This document shows, one piece after another, positions 42,961 to 53,363 of a stretch of 64,000 nt of DNA (positions within the stretch are counted from its first letter, which is position 1; the number at the start of each line of letters is the position of its first letter). Origin of the DNA: Aureobasidium sp. EXF-3400. Taxonomy: Eukaryota; Ascomycota; Dothideomycetes; Dothideales; Saccotheciaceae. Under the pieces are notes generated by a model. It was not told the DNA's origin, made no database searches, and worked only from the letters and a program-made list of their open reading frames with translations. Where the stretch lies: contig SWBL01000092.1 in NCBI GenBank assembly GCA_024195585.1, forward strand, positions 62,001 to 126,000, read 5' to 3'. A program made the translations under genes and the position numbers.

Positions 42961-43364
42961 CGGGCTAAGAAAATTCCAAGGACAAGGCATAGCTTAGGCT
43001 GTTCCAGCCGTTTTTTTGAGCTCAACATACTCGAGAGTCTTGAACTATCGTCTAAGAGGTAAGCGAGAACTCGGGCTGTGACCGGAACCTTGTGATAGAA
43101 TAGCCTTGTTGCTTCCTCATGACCAACCTGTATGTTGTGACTTCAGGATTCGATCCTGAGTTGGATCTACTTAGCTCTGCTACAACGTGCCGAAAGGACC
43201 GGTAGATCGTCCAGAAGCTGGAAGCGGCCGTCAGAGAGTGCCAAATCCGAAGCGACAGGAAGCCCATGGAGTCAGTGCACTTCAGCATGTCCGAATTCGT
43301 CCAAGGCCTCATCCTACTGCAATTCCGGCACGGTGATCCGTTGTCGCAAACATGGCGATTTTGA
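42961..43364 (+). CDS. Possible short multi-exon gene fragment, unknown function
   Basis: Three plus-strand exons can be chained in frame: up to 43058 (FFELNILESLELSSKR), 43099-43129 (IALLLPHDQP), and 43206-43364 (IVQKLEAAVRECQIRSDRKP to LSQTWRF stop). Donors are GTAAGC and GTATGT and acceptors TAG. The amphipathic, Leu-rich helix pattern resembles N-terminal helical domains of fungal NLR-like proteins, but that is only an impression. The 5' end is unresolved: a further frame with a hydrophobic helix lies at 42850-42950. The opposite strand has a Cys-rich frame (43052-43426) which I consider less likely. Confidence 0.3.
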
Positions 43365-44135
43365 CATGGCGTGTGATCTGAAACACACGCAGGAGAGACG
43401 GTAAGTGCGATGCGAAGTTCTGACAACAGTGCTCACTGCTCCAGCTTACTGTCGGTCATCTTCGCAGCACATCGTGAAGTTGAGTATTGCGTGTCCGACG
43501 TGCATCTGCCTTGAACCGGGCTATGCTTTCCGGTCATGTTGGTGGAGTGGAGGAGCACTATGCGCAGTGTTCCAAGACAAGATGTAGAGTGCGGGTTGAT
43601 TGACTGGTTAAAAATAGTCCAAGTTCGAAAGGACTCGCTCGAGTCTTGGCTCAGAAGGATTCAGAATGCAAGATGAAACAGCCAAGTCTTTGTAGACTTT
43701 TTAGACAACCGCACCTCAAGTTCTATCAAGTACCGCGATGGTGAACAGCGATGATGTGCGCTATGCCGATATGCTGTGGAGACCTAGCCGTATTTGCAGT
43801 GCAACCATCATCGAGCTCGAGCACGATCTGCATAGCTGCAGCGGATTGTGGCAGAACCATGTGGACGCTGCTGTGCTGCACCAGCTCTCTGCACGACTTG
43901 CGCGAGACAAGATCTGAATACCGGGTCATGGATCTTCGGGGTTACGTGAGTCTCTGCTGATCATATGCTGTGGATAAGGCGACAGTACTACCGTGACGAT
44001 TGAGATGTCGTTGCGCGACTCAGGCAAGTCAGGTCAGTGGGCGGCGGCATCAGCTGTTTCCAGAGATCTTGTAGAGACAGTGGATCATATACTTTGGAGG
44101 CGAAGCACTTCTCAATAAAGTCAGCTATCTGATCA
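43365..44135. other. Intergenic region before tRNA-Pro
   Basis: No gene or repeat recognised. Confidence 0.4.
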
Positions 44136-44247
44136 GGTCTCGTGGTCTAGCGGTATGATACTCGCTTAGGGAGGTCGCCTCACAGCGTCCTTGAAAACTC
44201 TAAGTCTATGTTGCGAGTGGTCCCGGGTTCGATTCCCGGCGAGACCC
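44136..44247 (+). tRNA. tRNA-Pro(AGG) with ~40-nt intron
   Basis: 112 nt. Acceptor GGTCTCG/CGAGACC, D arm TGGTCTAGCGGTATGAT, anticodon stem CTCGC/GCGAG with loop TTAGGG interrupted after position 37 by the intron, T arm CCGGG-TTCGATT-CCCGG. A T-rich tract (CTTCTTTTG) follows as a Pol III terminator. Intact relative of the rearranged locus at 26514. Confidence 0.9.
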
Positions 44248-44454
44248 TTCTTTTGCAGCTTGTCCGGTGTAAAAAACGTTGTTTTTGCTATAGGGAGGAA
44301 GAGGGATGAGGTTAGGGGAGTTTTTGGAAATTTCTGGAAATTCTGGTGGGTGTGGCGGAGGGAAGCGTCGAGTTGAGCGTCGAACAGCAAGCTACTTCCT
44401 TCCTTGTGCGTCAAAAGCCATCATCGTTACCTTCTGTCTTTGATGTACATGTTG

Positions 44455-45016
44455 ACATGTTGACCGTTAATCATTAACCATCAACCATAGCAGCACACAA
44501 AGGAGTCGTCTCAGTATCTAGACATAGCTACGGCTGATCGCCCCGAGTGTTGCACACGCAAGAGCAAAGGCAGCAGACGTGTTTAGGTCTTGGATGGGTC
44601 TGTCCAAAGTTCGAACCGCCCACTCGCAGAGAAGAAGCAGCTAGAGCATACTACAACGGTCAAGATATCAGTCTTATGTTGGCTCGAGGGCACATGTATG
44701 TCTCGTCCAATCTGGTCCGGCGAACTCTCGAGATGCCGAGTCGTGGGGAAGAAGCTGCTGGAGCACGCTACATCGGTCGACATATCAATCTTATGTGGGC
44801 TCAACAGTACATGGATATCTCATTCATCCAGAGCTGCTCAGATTCTCAGACCAATAATCTATAGAGAAACTGCTGGAGGACGCCACAACGGTCGACATGC
44901 CAGTGTTATGTTGGCTCGACAGTCCATTGACATCTCATTAATTCAAGGCTGGTCGCGTCCTAAGACCATTGCATGTGAAAGAAACAGCTGAAACATGCGT
45001 CATCGGTCAACATACC
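44455..45016. repeat. ~117-bp tandem units carrying the 16-bp motif
   Basis: Motif copies start at 44653, 44770, 44885 and 45000, 115-117 bp apart. Each is preceded by a GAAG(A)AGCTGCTGGAGCA-like stretch and followed by TTATGT..GCTC. A reverse copy (atgttgaccgttaat) is at 44457. It belongs to the same family as 27.5-29.9 kb and 46.5-47.2 kb. Confidence 0.75.
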
Positions 45017-45130
45017 AACATGATCCCACAAGTAAATCTTCACTTCTCTGTTACCAACTCTCACTGTCAGTTCTCTCTCTCCGTATCCCTTTCCGTTTGA
45101 AGTCTTCTCTTTCCCCTATCCGTCCTTTCC

Positions 45131-45219
45131 TTTCTTTCTTTTCCTACACCTTACACTCTTCTCTTCCATCTATTGGTCCTCTTCTTTCTTTCTTCCCTAC
45201 ACCTTACACTCTTCTCAAC
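45131..45219. promoter_or_regulatory. Duplicated pyrimidine-rich leader
   Basis: Two near-identical C/T-rich blocks (ctttctttc..cctacaccttacactcttct) at about 45131-45162 and 45184-45216 end directly at the ATG at 45220. CT tracts next to the start are common in well-expressed fungal genes. Confidence 0.5.
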
Positions 45220-46241
45220 ATGAATACTTTCAATCCTCATGACATTGCACGTGCTCGGCACATGCAGACAGAAAACCAGCGCACCGATCGTGAGATCAAT
45301 TGAACGCTCCAAGTCAACCCTCACTTGTCGGATGACCAGCTTCGATCGCTCTACGATATCGCCGAATTTTGTCACTTTCTTCGATCTCAAAGCAACGCAT
45401 ACGCGGCGCTGGAGCTATTAAAATGCACAGTTCTTTCCAGAAGACAGTGAAGTCCAGAGAGAGTCGATAAAATTACGAGTTTCCGTGGAAACCTGCTATC
45501 TGTCAAAGGAACTGTGCATTTCTATAGCGCTGTTTCCCAGGACTCTCTCGGATGGAGAGTCGGTTCAGAATACTCCTGCTGCTCAGACCTGTTGCTCGGA
45601 TTCCCCCGGCTGTGCCTCCGTCTACATATAATCAAACTATCACTGTTAACCTCTTTCGAACTCAATCTGGACACGGTACCGGGCCGTCGTCAGCATCATC
45701 CAAGGTAATCAACCGCAACACTGCGAACGATTATTCCAACGTTCCAAGTGGCAAGATGTTCTCTTGTCCAGTTCCTCATTGCTCTGCTACGATTACAGAA
45801 GCATGGACGAACGAGAAGTTCTACAAGCATATGGATGATGACATCCACACTACCTATCTCTGCGAGCAAGACAGCCATGTCTGTCCATTTGACTGCGAAA
45901 TGGGATTTCTCAACGACTTCGCTCTATTCCATCACATCCAGAAAAAGTCGTGTGAGAAGGCGGAGAAACTCCTGGAGAAAATCAAGACCTGTGAACAGTG
46001 CAATGATGGTGAGGTCCCTGACATTATCGGCGCCTTGAACCACGTGGAGAACGACCACCCTCACCTTCTTTTGGTCAATGGCTCTCCTTACGTCTACGCT
46101 ATCTACGCCATTGGTTTTCCTTATTCCAGAACTCTTCTGGGGCAATCCCGTACTCGTCAGCTAAGTCAGTACCTCGCACACTGCTGTCCTCAAATCTCAC
46201 AACATGTGGTTCCCTGCACATACCGTCGTGTGATCATTTAG
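45220..46241 (+). pseudogene. Zinc-finger-like gene with disrupted frames, inside the second island
   Basis: ATG 45220 opens a frame (MNTFNPHDIARARHMQTENQ) with an in-frame TGA at 45301 and clear coding-like continuation beyond it (SDDQLRSLYDIAEFCHFLRS) to 45450. The middle part (~45450-45600) is protein-like in a second phase. From about 45600 a third phase runs to 46241 and holds two Cys/His clusters (FSCPVPHCSATITEAW..H and VCPFDCEMGF..FHHI) plus a CEQC pair, like degenerate C2H2 fingers. The C-terminal frame alone (ATG 45552 or 45763) could still make a protein. I infer a lineage-specific gene damaged by one stop and two small indels; introns could explain part of this. Function unknown. 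Confidence 0.45.
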
Positions 46242-46481
46242 ATGAAAACATGCTTCTAAGATTGAGAGAATGGAGAATAAGGGAAAGATTATGTACAGTT
46301 CATGTCGCTACGAGAGCATTGATAGAAAAGTAGAAGAGTCGCTCTCTCTCGAAATCAAACTCTTCATTAAATTTCATTTGCATTGGATCGTTTTTTCTTC
46401 GTATATCACTAAGTAATCTCTCCATACCGTTGTGTCCTGGCTACATTCGAATATAAGAACAGAACTCTGATAGAGGCCTTT

Positions 46482-47175
46482 GTATGTTGACCGTTGCTGT
46501 ACAACATGATGGTAGAAACCGCAGACGCTGACTCAAAAGCGAAGGATTAAGAGACTCGATATCATTACTCTCTGACAGCAATCAAAATTGCTAGACCTTG
46601 ACACTCATCAAAAGGCAGCTTCAGTACTACTACAGTCAACATACAACAGATAAGTACACTTCCAGAGATTCTGGAGGAAAGTAAGTGAAAGAGATAGAGC
46701 AAGTAAAACAGTATAGAAGATATCGGATGTTGACCGTTCTTATATGACATGATAGAGAGCTTGACTAACAGCGAAGGAGTCTAGGGGCAGACTATCACAT
46801 TTCACGAGCAATCAACAGAAGTCTGAGCAGAAGTCTCGAAAAGGCCAGATGGAGGTGCGAACAGAGAAAGGAGAGTCGATAGGCGTGTCGTTCTCGTCTC
46901 AAGTTCATCGCATATGTTTACAGAGGCATGCGATATCACAAACATTCTGTATATTTGGCCAAGAGTAACAACGGTTAACACACAGATCGAGGATCCTGGG
47001 ATCGCATGCTCGAGCATCATTAGTCGACCACTTTGCTCCTGGACATTGATCTTCATGAAGCAGGTTCTTGCGTACAACTACGGTCGACATATAACACTTA
47101 TGTGTATCCGGAGTGAGATTCCAGAGGCAGCCTGTCAGCGGCAACAAGGCAGTAAAACAACAACGGTCAACATCC
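46482..47175. repeat. Further copies of the 16-bp motif family
   Basis: Forward copies near 46632, 46968, 47077 and 47160; reverse copies at 46482 and 46725. Copy 47077 shares the upstream GAAGCAGGTTCTTGCGTACA stretch and downstream CTTATGTG with the 44.7-kb units. Confidence 0.65.
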
Positions 47176-47576
47176 AGTCAGCACGCAAGCAAAGTCGCAC
47201 CCTTGGCTGCCGTTATCGACATTTTAAAATTGACGAATTGAAGGACTGATGTGCACTTGCAGGTGCTAACTGCATGCAGCTCTTGATGACATCCCTCCGG
47301 AGAGTATGCTACACCTTTTGACAAACCTGTCACCCGACATCTGGACACGCACACACATCAACAGAACTTCGCAAGTTCACAGATAGAGTCATACCCACGG
47401 TTCAAAATGTTCGCTTTCACTGAGACATTGCACAAGTATATTCTGAAGTAAGGAAGTTCAACATTAACACAAAAAGTAGTAGAAGATACAATATATACAC
47501 GAAAAAGCCCATGAGAAAATTCATCTCAGGAAAAATGTTGGTAGCAACAAAAGAGAGTGAGAAGAGAAGAAAAAGA

Positions 47577-47610
47577 CAGCAATGTCAGGCCACATTGCCT
47601 GACATTGCTG
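47577..47610. repeat. Perfect 14-bp hairpin
   Basis: CAGCAATGTCAGGC-CACATT-GCCTGACATTGCTG, arms fully complementary, lying in the A/G-rich 3' flank of the SUN gene. Confidence 0.85.
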
Positions 47611-47881
47611 AAGAGTAGAAGAGAAACCAACATATCTCGTCGGCCGAAAAGAACTACCATATATCAACAGTTGACAGGTATGGTGCAACGCGCAAAGTCA
47701 GGTAAAATGATAACACAAGCTGGCGGGTCCGCTTGGGGCTGAGTTCATCAAGAGCTCCAGTGATGGGGGGCCACAGATCTGGGCGGCGTCCACATGTAAT
47801 AGATACAGCTTGCATGAGCACGGCTCAGCAGTCAGAAGTAAGAAGTGCCAAATCGGCAGAACGGGAAGGGGTTCGTGTCAC

Positions 47882-49180
47882 TTAGTCGGAGAAGACGAAG
47901 TAAGCAGTTCCAGACTTCACGGAGACGGTGCAGCCAGAGGTAGAGCTGCATGACTCGTAGTTGTCACCACTGCAGTACTGTCCATTGCTGTATCTGCAGT
48001 TGCCGTTCATGTTGTCACCCTCGAGGGTGATGGTGAAGTCGAGCTTCTCGTTGGTGGTGGGAGCGTTCTGGAAGATTGCGAGCCATGCAGCACCGTTGGA
48101 GTAACCAACACCAAGGTTGAGAGGAGCGTAGTTACCCCAAGGGTTGTCAGAGGATCCCCATTGGCAGCCCTTCTCGGCGGAGACACCGGCAGGGTTGACG
48201 TAGTACTGAGCAGAGGTAGTCTTTCCAGTCCACTCGTAGTAGGTGGCATCAGGGCAAGTCAAGTTTGCAACGCTGCCAGGGTTGGCAGTGACAGGGACAG
48301 TCTCACTCTCGGTACCGGGGTAGTCAGTACGGCAGACAGCGGCGCTCGAGGACATCTCGTTGCGAACAAGGACAGTAACCTCGGAAGAACCGGTGATACA
48401 AAGAGTGTCGTGCTTAGCGTTGGTCTTGTAAAGCTTGCCGTTCTTGCAGAGAAGTCCACCAACGGACTGACCAGTCAAGCCCTGGGTAGAGGGCCAGTGG
48501 GCCTTTTGGTAGCCGGCAGGGCAGGCGTAAGAGCAGTACATGCCCTCGGAACAGCAGTTGCTGCCTCCGCAGTTGGAGTGGGTGACAGTCTTGATGTTGG
48601 TCAGACCAAGGAGGGAGCTGCCGAAGCCGGGCGACTGGACACCAGTCCAACCACCAAGACCGAGGTAGTCGAGGGAGACGGCACCGTAGTCAGAGGGAAA
48701 GTCGGAGCAGTCAATCTCTCCATCAGGGAAAGAAGTGTCGAGACCAGACGACGAGGACGACGAAGAAGCGGTAGACGATGCCGCACTCTGCTGGGACGAG
48801 GAAACGCTAGTGCTGATGGAGACGCTGGTTGAGCTGGACGAGGCCGAGGACCAGGTCGAGGTGAAGAAAGTGGTGCTGGCAGCGGCAGCGGGGGAAGAGG
48901 TCGAGGGCGCAGCCGAGGACGAGGGTTCGGCCAGGGATGGTGCACCATCGGCCCAAACCAGGGTGCCGTTCTTGATGCCCTCGAGGACCTCAGCCTCGGA
49001 GACGATGTTGCCATTGAGGGAGTACATGACAATCGTGGGTCCGGCAACATAGACGTCGTCGGTCGCGGTAGCATCACGCTTCATCTCCTGGTGATGTTGG
49101 TGGTGGGCGTGGTGGTTGTGGCGAGGAACAGCGGCGGCCAGGCCAAAGGCGGCCGAGAGCATGACAAGAGAAGACTTCAT
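47882..49180 (-). CDS. SUN-family (GH132) cell-wall protein
   Basis: Sim1/Uth1/Nca3/Sun4-type secreted wall protein, tied in other fungi to cell separation and wall beta-glucan remodelling. Single exon, 432 aa. A signal peptide (residues 1-18) is followed by a His-rich stretch and a Lys-Arg site (MKRDATA) suited to Kex2-type processing. Residues ~80-150 are a Ser/Thr/Ala mucin-like linker. The C-terminal SUN domain (about 150-432) starts FPDGEIDCSDFPSDYGAV and carries the conserved Cys set (SNCGGSNCCSEGMYCSYACP, CQWGSSDNPWGNYAP, SNGQYCSG). Biased, GC-rich codons indicate high expression. Length and domain order fit the family well. Confidence 0.93.
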   Translation of the reverse strand: MKSSLVMLSAAFGLAAAVPRHNHHAHHQHHQEMKRDATATDDVYVAGPTIVMYSLNGNIVSEAEVLEGIKNGTLVWADGAPSLAEPSSSAAPSTSSPAAAASTTFFTSTWSSASSSSTSVSISTSVSSSQQSAASSTASSSSSSSGLDTSFPDGEIDCSDFPSDYGAVSLDYLGLGGWTGVQSPGFGSSLLGLTNIKTVTHSNCGGSNCCSEGMYCSYACPAGYQKAHWPSTQGLTGQSVGGLLCKNGKLYKTNAKHDTLCITGSSEVTVLVRNEMSSSAAVCRTDYPGTESETVPVTANPGSVANLTCPDATYYEWTGKTTSAQYYVNPAGVSAEKGCQWGSSDNPWGNYAPLNLGVGYSNGAAWLAIFQNAPTTNEKLDFTITLEGDNMNGNCRYSNGQYCSGDNYESCSSTSGCTVSVKSGTAYFVFSD

Positions 49181-51098
49181 TGTTAATTCGATAAGAATGC
49201 GATTCGAGGTTGTTGGATGAGGTTGACTTTTCGGTGCTGGAATTCGTTACAAGCGAGTGACTGTCGTAGTGTTCCAAAAGAGTGGATAGAAGCAGAGGCT
49301 TCTGTTAGGTCGTCGATGGGGTCCGGGAAAAGAGTGTCGGTTGTTGCTACAACATGCAGATGGGCGGCGCAAAGGTCGAAGAGGAAGGAGAGGGAGATGC
49401 GGAAGGGACGACCTTCAATGAACTATGTAAAATGATCCTGCCCGTTTCCGCCCTCGAGGCTTGTCGCAAAGGAGGCAAGTTCGCGTGCCTGCCAAGGTCA
49501 TCTCGCGCCAGTGAGCCTCCTTCGCATGCTAATCCCCTCATGGCGTGTGTTGTAAACCGCTCCCGAAAGTCTAGAATATTAATCACTGCCGTCCGAGTCT
49601 TGTTTGTGCTCTTCATACACCGAATAGCTCACTGACACACTTGCAGCTCGGTCTATGTGGACACGTTGTTCCAGCGACTTTCTCTATCCCAGACAGGATC
49701 CTCCTCTGCCAGCTCCAGCATGCCAGCAGCAGCAGCGTGACGAAAATGCTAACAGGAACAAATAAACTCATCAAATTTCCCCATGCATGCTTGTTGGTCC
49801 CGGCCGTTGATGGTGCCAAAGTCAATGATCGACCGTCAACACACAGACCCTTGCGCAAATCACAAGATCTCCTCCATTCTTGCACACAAATGAACCCCTA
49901 AGCTCCTGCACCTCTCATGCGAACCATGCGAGTCGCCACTGACAGTCAACCTTCTGCCGAACTGGCTGTCTCACACCGTGGAAGCATTTACTCTAGTACG
50001 CATGTATGAAAACCGTGTAAGCGGCCAAGGGCACTGCCATGCTCAGCACTTGGCGATTGAGATGTCATCAGTGTTTGTTGAGAGCCTTATGAGGAATGTA
50101 AGACCCTTGGCAGTTTGTCGACAAAGGTATGTTATGCTGAGAACAACAAAAACAGAATTGCCGTCCTCAGAGATCGCTGTCTCTGCCGTCGAATCGTAAT
50201 GGATGCTTCTTTTGTATGTTGCAATCTCGTTGCAATCTCCTGACTCCTGCCGGTTTACCGCCCGGATAAGATTAGGGTACTGCTATACAATTATCGATAC
50301 CTGGAGATTGTTCGTCATTGTGAGGTTAAAGCAGAGAAACTCATCTGAACAGACACCTGCATGCTTGGTTGTCTGTGTTGGTCACATTCTGAGCATGCTA
50401 TATGTCATTTATGAGTGCTCGATATATTCTCCGATTCCTCGGCTGCATCTTGATGCACGATCAAACTGTACCGACTCGCGAGCATAAACACCTTTGAGCT
50501 ACGTTGGCAACATGCTTGATGTTGTTGAGCTGCCAGACTGTCGACTACGTAGCCGACACCCAAGCTTTGAGACATGCAGTGGGTCAATGTTACAGCAAGC
50601 GAGAGCGAGTCTAGGCCTTGAGCTACAGCATTCCTTGCACAGTATTGTGCAATATCCTGCCTCGTCTGTAGCTCTGCATCTACTGTTGCAAACGCTCCTG
50701 GCCCTGTGTTTTTGGCACAAGCTGCTACTGGTATGACCCTGTTCTTTCATCTCGGTCCATCTCCCACGGCCATCCGGGTACTTTATCGACTCTTTGTACG
50801 TTCATACAATGTGCCCACTGTATATAGATGCTTGACAAACAATGATAAGTAGCTATGTGTTGAGATCGTCGTGTTGGACTATAATGTCATTCATCACTCA
50901 AAGCATGACAAGCTTTCAAGACCTTTAGACCTTCGCACAAATGCCCATCGTGCATGACGAGTGCAAAACCCAGCCAAAGTAAAAGATAAAACAGCATACG
51001 TAGAAAGGATTGCCAAAAATCGTGAACACTGAGTGCATAGATCGGGAGTGTGTCGAAAGAACGAAGAGTCTTGTGTGATACAAAAACAAAAAAGGATT
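49181..51098. other. 1.9-kb intergenic region
   Basis: Long promoter of the SUN gene and flank of tRNA-Lys. No gene, repeat array or foldback was recognised. Confidence 0.45.
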
Positions 51099-51181
51099 CG
51101 CCCAACCAGAGGCTCGAACTCTGAACCTTGAGATCTCTAGTAATAAAAGTCTCACGCGCTAACCAATTGTGCCAGCCGGGC
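51099..51181 (-). tRNA. tRNA-Lys(TTT) with short intron
   Basis: 83 nt. Acceptor GCCCGGC/GTTGGGC (two G-U), D arm with TTGGTTAGCGC, anticodon stem TGAGA/TCTCA, loop CTTTTA then ~9-nt intron, T arm CAGAG-TTCGAGC-CTCTG. Confidence 0.88.
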
Positions 51182-51382
51182 AAGGGTGAAATTAATCGTG
51201 CAAATGTGGTTGATATCCTACTTTTCACTCCATCAGCCCTGCCTATACAAGTTCAGTCAACCCGTAACGCGCTCTTCGCTGGTGTTCAATTGTATTCCCG
51301 GTCAATATGTATATAGGTATTAGCGGATGTATGTACGTGTCCAAGAGACTAGCGAGCAGGCCTGCTGCAAAGGCAAGAAGAT

Positions 51383-53040
51383 TTACACGCCATGCACCAA
51401 ATCCAGAATGTGCTTCTCGCAATCTTCCCAATATTTCTCTCGTCGTTCATGCAGACGGCCGACACAGACCCAAGAGCAAGTCCGGCGCAAGAACGGTCGG
51501 AACAACTCGCTTGAAGAGCACATCTCGCTTCCAGGCCCGACATAATGATAGTCGACCCACTGTGCCCTAGGCACTAGAAACTGCTTGCTACAAACAGAAC
51601 AGTGTTGCATACCCAATTCCTTGCTTTCGATGACCTTACTGATTGCCGTATTGACAGGTGGAGATGCGTCTTCTGGAAGTAGTGCAGACAACTGTCCGAC
51701 GTACTGAGAACGAGCACAAGCGCGTGCGCTCAATTCGAAGAGAGAAGGTGCGGCGGATCGCACGGATGAAGGTGGTGAAGGGGCCTTGAATGAAGCGGAA
51801 TAATCCGGTGTAGAATATGCGGTATACGCGCGGAATCGCGGGCGGACCACCGAACCATCAATCTCGAAATAAGACGTCGATGAGGAAGCAACATAGGTGG
51901 ATGTGGATTTGAGCCCCCTAGAAGCTGTATATAGTCGGGAGGCATATAGGCGATGCAGTAAGGCCTCGTGTGATGGTTCGGTCATGTCAATTTCGTGACA
52001 GTGTTTGCGCAAGCGATGCAATTCTCGCAGACAGTCGTCGACTTTGGAAGGAACGCTTCTGAGCATGTTCGAAGTCGGCAGAGGTAGAGGCTGTACAAAG
52101 GGATTTGGGCTTAACGAAAGCTGCACAAGCTTGTTTTCGACCAGAGCAAGTAGCTCGAAGGGGAGGAAGGGAAGCTGATTGCCGGCGATATTGAGCTCGT
52201 GGAGGTTGCGAAGGCGGCCTATCGAGGGCGAGATCTCGGTTATGGAATTTGAGCGCAGACTGAGGACAGCGAGGTTGCCCAGATTCCACAGCTCGGACGG
52301 TAGCTGCTGTAGATCGTTTCTGGAGAGGAACAGCTTGATGCTGGGTGTGAGTGGTGCAAAATGATCATCGGTGATCTTCTGGGAGTCGTTTATTGGGACA
52401 GGAAGGCGGATAAGCTGATGGAGCGGCTTCAGGGTTTCGTTGTCGATTCGGCCAAGGTGCATGTCACTGTACGAACATGTCAGTTGGTTGTGTGAGAGAA
52501 GATGTGGTAATCGGGCACTCACGAGAGGTCGATTGAGTCCTTGCAAGCGTCGACTGATTTGAATACTATGCTGGCGGCACGTTCCTGAATTGAGTCTTTC
52601 GGCTTGGTGGGAGTCTTGGAGTCTTTCGACTTGGTGGGAGTTTGACGCTGAGTGAGGGGAGCACCCTTCTCCATGTATTCATTGAAGGTCAGACTCTGCA
52701 TGCGTCGATTGCTGCCTCCAATGCTGTCGGTCGAACTGTCGGAACCCAACCAGACACCGCTGTCAGGCTTCCTCGTCTCTCCTCGCACACGTGCCATGAC
52801 CGGAGAATTGGCGTGCTGATACCAAGGGCCGCGCACAAATCGCTTGCGCTTATATCCAGTGGCTTCAGACTCTTCAGACGCGTCCTCGCTGAAGATGGGA
52901 TCGCTGGACATGCTGCTATCGTACTCCCATCCCGCATGCCGCTTGCGAGATGGAAAGGCAGCCGGCGGCAACGGCGGAGAGCTCGGTGGCTCATTGAAGA
53001 CCTCTTCCGGGAGCACCGGCGGCGACGAAGGGATAAACAT
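51383..53040 (-). CDS. Leucine-rich repeat protein
   Basis: Two exons, 53040-52523 and 52466-51383, total 533 aa; 56-bp intron (GTGAGT..CAG) with AACTGAC as the branch. The N-terminal third is disordered and Ser/Pro-rich, with basic nuclear-signal-like KRKR and a 30-bp duplication encoding TPTKSKDSK / TPTKPKDS. The middle holds three or four LRRs (SIKLFLSRNDLQQLPSELWN, LAVLSLRSNSITEISPSIGR, LHELNIAGNQLPFLPFELL). The C-terminal third ends with a Cys pair (CSVCSKQF) and an Arg/Trp-rich tail. LRRs of this type mediate protein binding; the partner is unknown. The ATG at 53040 is preferred over an in-frame one at 53106. Confidence 0.75.
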
Positions 53041-53363
53041 GGTCGGGAACAATCGTATAGAATTGCCCAGAGAGAATAAAGGAAGAGGAATAAAGTCGCG
53101 TCGCAAGACTTGAAGACGCGTGCGGATCGACCCCGCACTTTTTGTCCACCAGCGTCATCTCGACATCCTTATCTCTCTCACGTGCCGAGTGGTATTGGGT
53201 TAAGGGTCCGGGAAGGATGAAACGGTGCCTACTCCGGAAGCCACTTGATGCTGCTTCAGTTGACTTCACTTGCTGCTTTCACTGTATACTATGAACGGAC
53301 TGTCAACATAACTCCTAGATCAGGCCCAGTGCTTCGTGTGCGAGGACTCGTCTTGTCCGCCGC

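Noticed and set aside
43052..43426. Minus-strand Cys-rich frame as a Zn2Cys6 regulator
   Set aside because: Only a partial C-x5-C-x5-C-x2-C pattern is present and the rest is unconvincing. The opposite strand gives a better spliced reading.
48161..48832. 223-codon plus-strand frame
   Set aside because: Antisense shadow of the SUN-family gene.
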